64,000 nucleotides of DNA from Erysipelotrichales bacterium. Lineage in GTDB: Bacteria > Bacillota_I > Bacilli_A > Erysipelotrichales > Erysipelotrichaceae. Positions 29,050-38,026 of the stretch are shown one piece after another. Both the position numbers and the translations under genes were made by a program. How positions within the stretch are numbered: position 1 is the stretch's first letter; the number at the start of each line of letters is the position of its first letter. The stretch spans positions 496,001 to 560,000 of the forward strand of contig CAJTFG010000001.1 of assembly GCA_910575705.1 (NCBI GenBank), read 5' to 3'. The notes under the pieces were generated by a model. It was not told the origin of the DNA and searched no databases. It worked only from the letters and a program-made list of their open reading frames with translations.

Positions 29050-30036
29050 TTAATGGCTTTGAAAGATATGTTTTCGATGATATGTTAAAAATAATGTGCG
29101 GTTTTTCGTAAGGAAAGATTTCGGAAGACATTGCTTGGGATGCAGCTGATAAGAAGTTCGGATATTTTTTTTCGTTTGTAAGAGCTTGCTGATATGCATG
29201 CATCCGTCGTCATCGAAGGTAATGTATCCCTGATCAAACAGATAATCGTGGTTGCGGCAAAGCAAAAGACCGTTATTATGATCCAATGCTTCCATGATAT
29301 GTGCACAGTCGCGAAAAGGCTTGATATGCGAAGCGATCAAAAGATGAGGCATGTCGATGCCGCATATGGGACAGCTATGTCGGAATTCATACATCAAGGT
29401 ATCTTTGTAAAACGCATGAATCGGTTTGGTCATATTGCGATCTTCCGGTATGCCGCGGCGCGGGATGATCGTCAGTATGTCTTGCAGATTATCATACGGT
29501 ATGATGTCGGATTCTTCGTTGCGGTATGTTGTAGTTTCATCGATCGAAAGCAGCTGATTCGCATAAATGGCGGATAAGGTGGAAGATATGATCGGAGATG
29601 TTGTCTCATATTCCTTTTGGATGGCGTATACATCATCCTGCAAAAGCTCGTTTATCACAAAGCCGTTGTTTTCTTTTTTTAAAAGGATCGTCTGACACAG
29701 GAGGTCACATGCGATCGGATCCGCATATATTTCCGTATATTGCATTTGATTACAGATGATGAAACATTCATATAAAGCGAGTGCTTCACTAATCGTCTGT
29801 TCCTCTGCTTTAGCGAATACATTCGCACTGGGAAGCAGATCGCAGATCATATCATCTCTTTGTAAGAATCCTTTGTCTTGTATATATGACATGATATCCG
29901 TCAAAGCATCAAACGAGACAGAACTGCCGTCTTCCTGCAGCTGTTGCCGTATCACATCGGTTATATCCTCACTATGGACGCTTTGTGCGATATAACTGAT
30001 GATGCATAGTATTTTTTTAAATATGATTATGTTCAT
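29050..30036 (-). CDS. HNH endonuclease domain protein
   Basis: The C-terminal third of this 328-residue protein carries an HNH nuclease module: HSCPICGIDMPHLLIASHIKP, then HNNGLLLCRNHDYLFDQGYITF. This is the HNH_2 type, with C-x2-C zinc ligands, ASHIKP and NGLLL...H..LFD...I.F. The N-terminal about 200 residues are helical and of unknown specificity. Such proteins are often solitary restriction-like or defence nucleases. No methylase is adjacent. It lies alone between two terminators. Confidence 0.85.
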   Translation of the reverse strand: MNIIIFKKILCIISYIAQSVHSEDITDVIRQQLQEDGSSVSFDALTDIMSYIQDKGFLQRDDMICDLLPSANVFAKAEEQTISEALALYECFIICNQMQYTEIYADPIACDLLCQTILLKKENNGFVINELLQDDVYAIQKEYETTSPIISSTLSAIYANQLLSIDETTTYRNEESDIIPYDNLQDILTIIPRRGIPEDRNMTKPIHAFYKDTLMYEFRHSCPICGIDMPHLLIASHIKPFRDCAHIMEALDHNNGLLLCRNHDYLFDQGYITFDDDGCMHISKLLQTKKNIRTSYQLHPKQCLPKSFLTKNRTLFLTYHRKHIFQSH

Positions 30037-30288
30037 ATGAGATTCCCCTTTTCCTTATTATGAAATCAAAACGGAATGTTATTCATATCATATCATCTTT
30101 GTGTTCTTTCGGGATTCGTCCGATATGCTGCATATTTCTTATATTTCACTTTTCTATCAGACAGCGGCATATTAAAAATAAGAATTTCCAACATTTTTAC
30201 AAAAAAATCCAAGACAGTGACATTTTTTGCGGGCATTCGACAAAAGAGAACATCTACAATGTAACCATAAAAGGAAGAGGTGTCATAG

Positions 30289-30972
30289 ATGAAAGGACCA
30301 GGGATTAAAGATTACCTGCAAATATTGCAGACAAAGAAACAAGAAGCTCATGACAAGGGGCTGAAATTTATTGAGATAAATTCTAAGGAGCTACATGGGG
30401 AAGTGTCTCCGAATCATGCTACGATGCCGACATGCTGTCAGGCGATCTATAAGCTGCTGTTGAACGGAGATGTGATTTTACAGCGTCCGAAAGGGACGAC
30501 CGGTTTCGGTTCCCATTTGACGGTGCGTTATTATGTGGATTGCCTGGAACGCAATGTCATGTTTCCAAGTAAGAAAAGGGGAAGACCGGCGAAATCTGCA
30601 GAGGAAAAATTAGCAGCGAAGAAAGCGAAGATGAAGAGAAATACGGAAGATCTTTGCAATCTGATCAAATCGTGGCTGAGTGAGCATGGCTGGGAATATG
30701 TAGAAAATAAAGATTACATTGAAGCACACAACGATAAGGGAAGATGGATCATCAATGTACAAGGTATTAAACGAGGAAGGAAACAGACGCTTCCCGTGAA
30801 ACTGAGTGAAGTGATGAAACATATGGATGATACGGATGCCCGTTACAGCATCGCATTCAATGATTCTATTACATATCGCCGTCAATGGAATGAAATACCG
30901 GTAACGGTAAAGGAAAAGCTTAATATGAGTGTGATTCTGGCAGATAAAAAAGGAAATATCGTAGAACTATAA
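30289..30972 (+). CDS. Protein with conserved N-terminal module and AT-hook-like motif
   Basis: The first about 90 residues of this 227-residue protein match the small protein encoded at 51201: D-Y-L-Q-I-L-Q-T-K-K-Q-E-A-H...F-I-E-I-N-S-K-E-L...LTVRYYVD. A basic K-K-R-G-R-P-A-K-S motif follows, like an AT-hook, then a lysine-rich helix and a C-terminal about 110-residue domain (WLSEHGWEYVENKDYI...GRWIINVQGIKRGRK). I do not recognise the family; the AT-hook suggests DNA binding. GGAAGAGGTG precedes the ATG. Confidence 0.8.
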   Translation: MKGPGIKDYLQILQTKKQEAHDKGLKFIEINSKELHGEVSPNHATMPTCCQAIYKLLLNGDVILQRPKGTTGFGSHLTVRYYVDCLERNVMFPSKKRGRPAKSAEEKLAAKKAKMKRNTEDLCNLIKSWLSEHGWEYVENKDYIEAHNDKGRWIINVQGIKRGRKQTLPVKLSEVMKHMDDTDARYSIAFNDSITYRRQWNEIPVTVKEKLNMSVILADKKGNIVEL

Positions 30973-30994
30973 AATCCGGATAACGGATTTTTTT
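30971..30994 (+). terminator. Rho-independent terminator
   Basis: AAAATCCG, loop GATAA, CGGATTTTTTT follow the AT-hook protein gene. Confidence 0.85.
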
Positions 30995-31062
30995 CTGTTT
31001 TATAATTTTGAACCATTCTTTCCGCTTCTAATAGAATAATAGTGAATGTTAGGGGTGGAGCT

Positions 31063-31680
31063 ATGGCGGATGCGATTCTGCTTGTTTTGGCAGTGTGTAT
31101 CGATGCGTTTGCCGTCAGTGTGGCATACGGTGCGCAGTCGATTCGAATTCCTTTGAAATCCGTATGCATCATTGCCGGTTTCGGTACTTTTTTTCTAGGG
31201 ATATCTTTGTATTTAGCCGTACTTTTGCAGCAGTTTTTTCCTCTGTATGTATGCCGCTATATCAGCTTTGCCGTTTTATTGGCACTTGGTATCATCTCTT
31301 TGTTTCAAACACAGATGAAACGCTATGTAAAAAAGCACAAAGAAGGAAAGCTGGTATTTTCGTGGCAGGAGATCTCCTTTGTCATTGATGTGTATATCGA
31401 TGAAACAAAGGCGGATATTGACCATTCTAAGGAATTAAATGCCAAAGAAGCGGTATATCTTGCCGTAGCCTTGTCGATTGATTCTTTGGCGACGGGGATT
31501 GCTTTCGGTATGGCCGTGCAGAATCCATTGGATGTGCTGCTCATTTCTTTGCTGATGGGAATTTTGATTATCGTGATCGGGCAATGGATCGGTAAAAGGA
31601 TATCGAAGGCTGTTCATATGGACTTATCATGGATATCCGGATTGATTTTGATCATTCTTGCGTTTTCTCGGCTATGGTAG
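31063..31680 (+). CDS. ytaF: Sporulation membrane protein YtaF (MntP-like)
   Basis: This 205-residue protein has six membrane segments in two repeats, each with the MntP/YtaF pattern (VCIDAFAVSVAYG and ALSIDSLATGIAFG). The conserved acidic residues resemble those of manganese exporters. YtaF is expressed in sporulating Bacillus; its substrate is uncertain. I start at ATG 31063 because AGGGG lies 7 nt upstream. Confidence 0.85.
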   Translation: MADAILLVLAVCIDAFAVSVAYGAQSIRIPLKSVCIIAGFGTFFLGISLYLAVLLQQFFPLYVCRYISFAVLLALGIISLFQTQMKRYVKKHKEGKLVFSWQEISFVIDVYIDETKADIDHSKELNAKEAVYLAVALSIDSLATGIAFGMAVQNPLDVLLISLLMGILIIVIGQWIGKRISKAVHMDLSWISGLILIILAFSRLW

Positions 31681-31744
31681 TAGTAAACCTATATTTCTTA
31701 TGATAAAATGTTTACTAAGGGGTTGCTATAGGAGGTATGAACAT

Positions 31745-32374
31745 ATGTACTGCTGGAATTGCGGCGGTCAGATCAGCCGTGATATGCAGTATTGTGAATT
31801 GTGCGGTGCGGAACTGGAGAAGACGCAAAGCTATTCGCAATCGGAATTCAACAAAGAGCTGCATGAGGAAGCAAAGAAAGAAAAAGAATTACCCAGAGAA
31901 TATAAACGTATGAGTAAGAACCGCGTAAATTTGGAATATGAGAAGAAAGCGGAACATACGATCAAAGAAAAACGGAAAAATATAAACCATGCGATTATTC
32001 ATGAGAGAAAGATCAAAAAGCCATCGCATGATTTTTTCCTGTTGGTTTGTGCTTCTGTCAGCATGATATATCTGATCATCCTGCTGCTGAATCACGGCGA
32101 TATATTGGAAGATGGTTTAACGAATAATATGTTATTGTCGCATATCTTCGGTATGCTTGCAGCAAATGTCATCCTCGGCTGCGGTATGTACGTCCGTCAG
32201 GAAGGGCTTTTTCTGGCAAGTGCATTGATGTTTATGACGGCTTCTCTTTTCTATATACCGGGATTGTGGATCGGCTGGATCTGCGGTGCATTATGCTTTT
32301 GGGAGTATCATATGCGCTGGGTAAAGAACCGAAAGATCTTAAAAAAGAAAAGAGTCGATTCCCGTATAAAATAG
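31745..32374 (+). CDS. Zinc-ribbon membrane protein of unknown function
   Basis: The start MYCWNCGGQISRDMQYCELCG gives an N-terminal zinc ribbon with two C-x2-C pairs. A charged coiled linker follows (about residues 25-95), then three or four membrane helices (DFFLLVCASVSMIYLIILLL, LLSHIFGMLAANVILGCGM, ASALMFMTASLFYIPG, LWIGWICGALCFWEYH). The total is 209 residues. GGAGGT lies 8 nt before ATG 31745. Function is not known. Confidence 0.8.
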   Translation: MYCWNCGGQISRDMQYCELCGAELEKTQSYSQSEFNKELHEEAKKEKELPREYKRMSKNRVNLEYEKKAEHTIKEKRKNINHAIIHERKIKKPSHDFFLLVCASVSMIYLIILLLNHGDILEDGLTNNMLLSHIFGMLAANVILGCGMYVRQEGLFLASALMFMTASLFYIPGLWIGWICGALCFWEYHMRWVKNRKILKKKRVDSRIK

Positions 32375-32429
32375 TTTCTAAAAAACAGAAAAAGTGGTAT
32401 ATTATCATGTGTAAATAGGAGGAGACAAT

Positions 32430-34004
32430 ATGAGTAAGAGACCTGTTGTTTTAGTAGTGATGGATGGTATCGGTATTTCCGATAATACGTTGGGAAATGC
32501 TGTTAAGAACGCATACAAGCCGACGCTGGATGAGCTTTGGGAAACATGCCCTCATACACAGTTAAGAGCCCATGGCTTAGCGGTCGGATTGCCTACGGAT
32601 GGCGATATGGGCAACAGTGAGGTTGGACATAATGCACTTGGATGCGGACAGATCTATTCGCAGGGTGCAAAACTTGTAAATGAAAGCATTGAATCCGGTG
32701 ATATGTTTGAAACGGAAACATGGCATGCATTGGTAGATAACTGCAAGAACGGTGTGATGCATTTTTTGGGATTGTTATCCGATGGAAACGTACATTCCCA
32801 TATCGATCATCTGAAGGCTTTGTTGAAGGAAGCAAAGAAAGACGGCGTAAAGGAAGTGCGTATACATGCATTGCTGGACGGAAGAGATGTGCCGGAGACG
32901 AGCGCTTTGCTTTATGTAGAAGATATTGAACATTATATGGCAGAATTAAATGACGATACGTTCCATGCCTGCATTGCCAGCGGCGGCGGACGTATGAATA
33001 TCACGATGGACCGCTATGAAGCGAATTGGCCGATGGTGGAAAAAGGATGGCATACCCACGTACTCGGGGAAGGAAGAACCTTTGCCAGTGCTGCGGAAGC
33101 GATTGAAACATATCGCAAGGAATCCGGTGTTGTCGATCAAGATCTTCCTCCGTTTGTTATTGCGAAGGATGGGAAACCGGTAGGAACGATCAACGATGGT
33201 GACAGTGTTATCTTGTTTAATTTCCGCGGTGATCGTGCACAGGAAATTTCTCTGGCATTTGATCGTGATGATTTTGATAAATTTGATCGTGTGCGTCGTC
33301 CGAAAGTTATGTATGCCGGCATGCTGCAATATGATGCCGACCTGAATATTCCGAATAACTTTTTGACATATCCTCCAAAGATCAAATATACGCTTTCTGA
33401 ACAGCTTGTGAAGCATCATATTCGTCAGTATGCGATCAGTGAAACGCAGAAATACGGGCATGTGACATATTTCTGGAACGGAAACAGAAGTGAAAAGTTT
33501 GATGAGAAGCTGGAAGATTTCGTTGAGATCAAGTCCGATGTCGTACCGTTTGAACAGCGTCCATGGATGAAGGCTGCGGAAATTACCGATATTCTTACGG
33601 CAGCGATCGAATCCGGGAATTATGATTTCTTGAGAACGAACTTCCCGAATGGCGATATGGTAGGTCATACCGGTGATTATGAAGCGACTAAGATCGGTGT
33701 GGAAGCTGTCGATCTCGTTTTGAAGAGAATTAAAAAGTCCGTTGATGCCGTAAACGGTATCATGCTTGTGACAGCCGATCATGGAAATGCGGATGAAATG
33801 TATGAAAAACCGAAAAAAGAGGGAGCTCCTTTAAAGGCGAAGACATCTCATACGTTAAATAAAGTGCCGTTTATCGTTTATGGTGCCGATGTGGAATTGA
33901 AAGATGATGAAAACCTCGGTTTGTCTAATGTAGCAGCGACCGTAGCGGATCTTCTGGAAATCGAACCGGATGAACATTGGAATGAGAGCATCATTAAAAA
34001 ATAA
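32430..34004 (+). CDS. gpmI: 2,3-bisphosphoglycerate-independent phosphoglycerate mutase
   Basis: This 524-residue metalloenzyme interconverts 3- and 2-phosphoglycerate. The metal-binding Asp12 (VVMDGIG), the phosphorylated Ser63 (MGNSEVGHNALG) and the late metal site (TADHGNADEM, KTSHTLNKVPF) are present. Length and domain order (phosphatase/phosphotransferase) are normal. AGGAGGAG precedes the ATG. It appears monocistronic, with a terminator directly after. Confidence 0.97.
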   Translation: MSKRPVVLVVMDGIGISDNTLGNAVKNAYKPTLDELWETCPHTQLRAHGLAVGLPTDGDMGNSEVGHNALGCGQIYSQGAKLVNESIESGDMFETETWHALVDNCKNGVMHFLGLLSDGNVHSHIDHLKALLKEAKKDGVKEVRIHALLDGRDVPETSALLYVEDIEHYMAELNDDTFHACIASGGGRMNITMDRYEANWPMVEKGWHTHVLGEGRTFASAAEAIETYRKESGVVDQDLPPFVIAKDGKPVGTINDGDSVILFNFRGDRAQEISLAFDRDDFDKFDRVRRPKVMYAGMLQYDADLNIPNNFLTYPPKIKYTLSEQLVKHHIRQYAISETQKYGHVTYFWNGNRSEKFDEKLEDFVEIKSDVVPFEQRPWMKAAEITDILTAAIESGNYDFLRTNFPNGDMVGHTGDYEATKIGVEAVDLVLKRIKKSVDAVNGIMLVTADHGNADEMYEKPKKEGAPLKAKTSHTLNKVPFIVYGADVELKDDENLGLSNVAATVADLLEIEPDEHWNESIIKK

Positions 34005-34013
34005 AACTATAAG

Positions 34014-34047
34014 AAAACTCTATGTGGAATTGCATAGAGTTTTTTTG
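34014..34047 (+). terminator. Terminator of gpmI
   Basis: AAAACTCTATG, loop TGGAATTG, CATAGAGTTTTTTT. Cassette array F-J, on the opposite strand, begins about 40 bases further. Confidence 0.9.
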
Positions 34048-34086
34048 TGAAGATAATATTCATGAAATTTTGTCTATATAAGAATA

Positions 34087-34350
34087 TTATCGGCTAAATA
34101 CATACAGAGTCGGACGCTGATATCGGCAGTTTTCTCTTGATTCCCCTGCTATGGTAGTGCCGCCAGTATATGCAATCATATAGACAGCATATTCCGTATT
34201 TGGTCTTCGTGGATATGGTGTTGCCTGAAATATCCAGTCTGTTATGTTAGGGATTGGAAGTGTACTTCTCCATTGTAGTAACAAGTCTTTTGAACCGTAA
34301 TCTGCTCCGTCAGTATTCACCAAAATACGATGATGAACAGAAATCGTGCA
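34087..34350 (-). other. Silent variable cassette F (3' structure missing)
   Basis: The 87-codon frame reads TISVHHRILVNTDGADYGSK early, has ITDWIFQATPYPRR, and ends YQRPTLYVFSR with TAA at 34087. CAGCGTCCGACTCTG is at 34105-34119. Unlike the others it lacks the hairpin and outer arm: the sequence after TCTGTATGTATT is unrelated and abuts the gpmI terminator. This is probably the truncated end of array F-J. Confidence 0.8.
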
Positions 34351-34382
34351 AAAATAAAAGAGAGAGAATGTTCTTCCTTACC

Positions 34383-34684
34383 CTTTGTATCCTATATACA
34401 ATCATAATCCTTATCATGATTCCCTAATAGTTTTCTTACAAAGCCGGACGCTGATAAACAACATCAGGAGCACTGTCACCGTTACTATAAACACCGTCTG
34501 CCTGTCCTAATGCTCCAATTACACTGGCAGATAACAGGGGGTTTACATTCGGACGGTAACTGGATACCCAATAACTTTCATATGGATGGGAAGTTAACGG
34601 TTCCCAACGAAGAGACAAGATCTGGCTTCCGTTAAAACCTGCCCCGGAAATTACAACTGTTCGATAATGCACAGAAATCGTGCC
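34383..34684 (-). other. Silent variable cassette G
   Basis: The 82-codon frame reads GTISVHYRTVVISGAGFNG at first, includes ESYWVSSYRPNVN and ends VVYQRPAL with TAA. The frame stays open into the leader (M-R-L-G-C-S-F-L-W before GTIS). The hairpin is at 34400-34421 (arms AATCATGAT and ATTATGATT, loop AAGG). The outer arms are CTTTGTA and TACAAAG instead of CTCTGTA and TACAGAG, a clean compensatory pair. Confidence 0.86.
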
Positions 34685-34783
34685 CCATAGAAACGAACAT
34701 CCTAACCTCATTATCATTTTTAGCCTACCTATAGGAAAAGAACAACGGATAATGTACAAAAAAATTAGTAAATACTGGAAATC

Positions 34784-35066
34784 CCTCTGTATCTTATATA
34801 CAACTATGATATATATCATAGTTTCCCAACATTCACAGAGCCGGACGCTGATATGGATAAAGAATATTTTGTGTAGCAGATTGATCGATATTTCCATATT
34901 CTGCAAGTACTACCGTTTCCTGTTTACTTCGATAATCCAGCGAAGACAGCCATGTCCATTCATGTTCTAAGGAGCTGACTTTCTTCCAATTCATTGGTGC
35001 AAAATAGGGGCCTTCCCATTTATCATATATAGTTGCAAGTTTTTGATATTTTGCAGAAATCGTGCC
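34784..35066 (-). other. Silent variable cassette H
   Basis: The 77-codon frame reads GTISAKYQKLATIYDKWEG, includes HEWTWLSSLDYRS and ends YQRPAL with TGA. The hairpin at 34802-34823 is a perfect palindrome (AACTATGAT and ATCATAGTT, loop ATAT). The outer arm CCTCTGTA (plus strand) is at 34784. A long leader (35067-35189) separates it from cassette I. Confidence 0.86.
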
Positions 35067-35189
35067 CCTCTTACAACGGAACCCCGCTCCTCATTATCTT
35101 CTTCTTACCTTAGTGAACGAATCCCAGATCAATCATTTTAAAAAAGGTTTCCCTTATACATAAAATCTCATCCTCTTTTTTCTACCATT
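35067..35189 (-). repeat. Conserved cassette leader (example: upstream of H)
   Basis: Reading the minus strand, this spacer shows modules recurring before other cassettes. One is a GAxATTTTATGyATAAGxGxAACC-like block (plus coordinates 35146-35170; relatives at 44896-44921, 45292-45316 and 51856-51880). A GGGATTCGTT block follows, then AATGAGGAGCGGGGTTCCGTTGTAAG immediately before GGGGCACG. It is purine-rich and has stops in the cassette frame, so it is probably not coding. Lengths vary from about 70 to 190 bases by gain or loss of modules. Confidence 0.65.
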
Positions 35190-35463
35190 CCTCTGTATTC
35201 CGTATACGATCATAATGCTTATCATGATTATCTTACATCTACAGAGCCGGACGCTGATCATATGGATCCGATGGCGAGCATCCGTCAATTATGCCCCCTT
35301 TATATATGGCAGTCGTGTGGTCTTTAAATTGAGGGTACACATTGCTGTCCGGACGTAAGGAAGATAAAATAGACGTAGTTTGTGCAAAAAAAGCGCTGTC
35401 CTTACTTCCTTGCAAGGCGACGTTAATGGATACCGGTATGTGGTGATAAACAGAAATCGTGCT
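35190..35463 (-). other. Silent variable cassette I
   Basis: The 74-codon frame reads STISVYHHIPVSINVALQG, has GSKDSAFFAQ and TTAIYKGGIIDGCS, and ends DQRPAL with TAG. It resembles cassette A with an internal deletion. The hairpin at 35208-35229 has arms AATCATGAT and ATTATGATC and loop AAGC. The outer arm CCTCTGTA is at 35190-35197. Confidence 0.85.
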
Positions 35464-35497
35464 GAAAAGAAGAAAGGCATCCTTATCCTATGGATAA

Positions 35498-35740
35498 AAT
35501 CATGATATCTGCCATGACTATCTTTCCTTTAGAGAGCCGACGGTGCGTGCACTGTCATTTGGTTCTTCTATTGCCCTCATAACATCCTGAACGCCAATAT
35601 TTCCGTAAGCAAAGGCAGTCGTATCTCAAGTACCCTTTTATAAAATACGGTTGATGACCATATACGAGTATTACCGGCTGTATGTAATGTTGTTAATTGT
35701 CCTAAAAGGAGATATGTTTTGAATGAGACAGAAATCGCAT
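35498..35740 (-). pseudogene. Decayed variable cassette J
   Basis: The 5' edge is altered (GCGATTTCTGTCTCATTC) and the first half reads AISVSFKTYLLLGQLTTLHTA, then NTRIWSSTVF, closely matching cassette C (LETLHTTGAIRIWSSTIP). A frameshift follows. The alternate frame continues as AYGNIGVQDVMRAIEEPN, matching C's GYGTNGGVDIMLAKGEPD. QRPAL is lost (GTCGGCTCTCTAAAG). A hairpin is still recognisable at 35498-35519 with mismatches. Confidence 0.75.
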
Positions 35741-35880
35741 GATAAGAAATATTTCGTAATTTTATACCTTTGCTACTCTATTATAACAGATCTGGGTTAT
35801 TTTTTTATGCGGAAAATTCACCTGTTTATCACATTGTGGTATAGCATTTATATTATAATAGTGCTGTAGGCGGCGATACT

Positions 35881-36555
35881 ATGCGTACCATTTTGGTAGT
35901 AGATGATGAGATGAGAATTCGTGATATGATACGAAAATATGCGGAATTTGAAGGGTTTTCGGTTGCGGAAGCGAGAGATGGTATGGAAGCGATTCAAATG
36001 TGCCGGGAACATACGTATGATTTTATTATCATGGATGTCATGATACCGCAGCTGGATGGATTTTCCGCCTGCAGTGAGATCCGCAAATCATGTGATACTC
36101 CGGTGCTTATGCTGTCCGCACGGGGAGAGGAATACGATAAGATTCACGGTTTTGAGATCGGTGTTGATGATTATGTTGTAAAGCCGTTTTCTCCTAAGGA
36201 ATTAATGATGCGCGTACATGCGATTTTAAAAAGAACGGAAACTACAGGCAATATAAAAGAACTATATGAAGATGAAGGATTGAAAGTCGATATGACAGCC
36301 CGTAAGGTATATATTGATGAGCGGGAAGTGATTATGTCCCCCAAAGAATATGCACTGTTGTTTTATCTGGTAAGGAATGCCGGTATTGCGTTAACCAGAG
36401 AACAGCTGATACGTGATGTGTGGAACTATGATTTTTATGGGGATGACCGTACATTGGATACGCATATCAAACTCTTGCGCAGGAGCTTGGGGATATACAG
36501 TTCACGCATTGTGACACTCAGAGGGGTAGGTTATCGTTTTGAAGCGGCAAAGTAA
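35881..36555 (+). CDS. OmpR/PhoB-family response regulator
   Basis: This 224-residue protein has a receiver domain with acidic pocket D8/D9, phospho-acceptor Asp52 (IIMDVMIPQLDG) and the conserved Lys in VVKPFSPKEL. A C-terminal winged helix follows (VWNYDFYGDDRTLDTHIKLLRRSL). It overlaps the histidine kinase gene by 17 nt, so the two are translated together. A TATAAT-like -10 near 35855 may be its promoter. The signal is not evident from the sequence. Confidence 0.94.
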   Translation: MRTILVVDDEMRIRDMIRKYAEFEGFSVAEARDGMEAIQMCREHTYDFIIMDVMIPQLDGFSACSEIRKSCDTPVLMLSARGEEYDKIHGFEIGVDDYVVKPFSPKELMMRVHAILKRTETTGNIKELYEDEGLKVDMTARKVYIDEREVIMSPKEYALLFYLVRNAGIALTREQLIRDVWNYDFYGDDRTLDTHIKLLRRSLGIYSSRIVTLRGVGYRFEAAK

Positions 36556-38026
36556 CAGCATAAGACGGAAGATCTTATGCTATCTGTTTTTCTTCGGAGC
36601 GCTGATGCTTTCTTTATTATGGATCTTTCAAGTCGTCTTTTTGGATGATTTCTATCAGGCAATTCGTAAGCAAACGGTTATTTCTAGTACGGATGCCGCA
36701 GTTTCCGCATTATCGGAAAGTGATTTTTCAGAGCGCATTGCGGATATTGCGTTACGCAATGATGTTTGTATCACATTGTATGATGCGGATATGAAGCAGC
36801 TTCTGAATTCGGATGAGGCCAACCCTCAGTGTCGGGGTATTTCTCACCTTCCCCCTCAGGAAGCGGCGGCGTATGTTGCGGAAGCTCAACGGCAGGATGG
36901 AAAAACCTTTTCTTTTCAAGATGTATTAGAAAAGCAGAATGATCCTCAGCCAGCTTTGGAAGATCCGTATCCCTTTTTCCTGCCGAAAGGAAGATTTATG
37001 CAGGGAATGACACAAGTTACGATGGTATCTATGAAAGACGGGAGTACAGGAGCCTTATTTGTATTTTCACAGATAACACCGGTCGATGCAACGGTAGGAA
37101 CCATTCGATCCCAGCTGCTTATCATCACTGCCATATTGTTTTTATTTGGAATATTGATCGCTTTCCTTATGGCGAGAAAGATTGCGGAACCGATCATAGC
37201 GATCAACGAAAGTGCCAAACAGCTGGCTATGGGAAATTATGACGTGCAGTTTCATGGAAAAGGGTATTTGGAAATTGCGGAATTGAATCATACGTTGAAT
37301 TATGCGGCAAAGGAACTGGCAAAAGTAGAAAAATTGCGTCAGGACCTGATCGCGAATATGAGTCATGATCTGCGGACACCATTGACGATGATCAGTGGTT
37401 ACGGAGAGATGATGCGGGATATTCCCAATGAAAACAATGCGGAGAATTTGCAGGTCATCATCGATGAGGCGAAGCGTTTGGCGGATATGGTCAATGATGT
37501 GTTGGATTTAAGCAAGATTCAGTCCGGCACACAGAAACTCACGATGTCTTCTTTCAATATTACCGATATGCTGCGCCATGATATCCGCCGTTATCAAAAG
37601 ATGCTGGAACATGAAGGCTACACGTTTATTTTCTCTTATGATAAAGAAGCTTTCGCATACGGGGATGAAAACAAGCTGAATCAGGCTGTATATAATCTTA
37701 TCAGCAATGCCGTTCGATATTGCGGAGAAGATAAACAGATCCTCGTGAAGCAAACTGTATGGGATCATAGTGTGAAAGTCGAAGTGAGTGATCACGGAGA
37801 AGGGATCTTGCCGGAGGATCTTCCTTATGTATGGGATCGGTATTATAAAGCAGATAAAACGCATGAAGGTTATACGATCGGCAGCGGCTTGGGGCTGAGC
37901 ATCGTAAAAGGCATATTGGAGCTGCATGGCTGTACGTACGGGGTACATTCCTGTCAAGAGGAAGGAACGACCTTTTGGTTCCTTTTAGATGCGTATCAGA
38001 ATCATGAAATTATGGATAAAAAATAG
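36539..38026 (+). CDS. Membrane sensor histidine kinase
   Basis: This 495-residue kinase has membrane helices near residues 12-32 and 190-212, framing an about 155-residue extracellular sensor domain. HAMP, HisKA (NMSHDLRTPLTMISGYGEMM, phospho-acceptor His) and HATPase_c (NLISNAVRYC, DHGEGI, GSGLGLSIVKGI) follow. It starts at a TTG inside the regulator gene, with GAGGGG upstream. It is the partner of the preceding response regulator. The target genes are unknown. Confidence 0.93.
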   Translation: MKRQSNSIRRKILCYLFFFGALMLSLLWIFQVVFLDDFYQAIRKQTVISSTDAAVSALSESDFSERIADIALRNDVCITLYDADMKQLLNSDEANPQCRGISHLPPQEAAAYVAEAQRQDGKTFSFQDVLEKQNDPQPALEDPYPFFLPKGRFMQGMTQVTMVSMKDGSTGALFVFSQITPVDATVGTIRSQLLIITAILFLFGILIAFLMARKIAEPIIAINESAKQLAMGNYDVQFHGKGYLEIAELNHTLNYAAKELAKVEKLRQDLIANMSHDLRTPLTMISGYGEMMRDIPNENNAENLQVIIDEAKRLADMVNDVLDLSKIQSGTQKLTMSSFNITDMLRHDIRRYQKMLEHEGYTFIFSYDKEAFAYGDENKLNQAVYNLISNAVRYCGEDKQILVKQTVWDHSVKVEVSDHGEGILPEDLPYVWDRYYKADKTHEGYTIGSGLGLSIVKGILELHGCTYGVHSCQEEGTTFWFLLDAYQNHEIMDKK

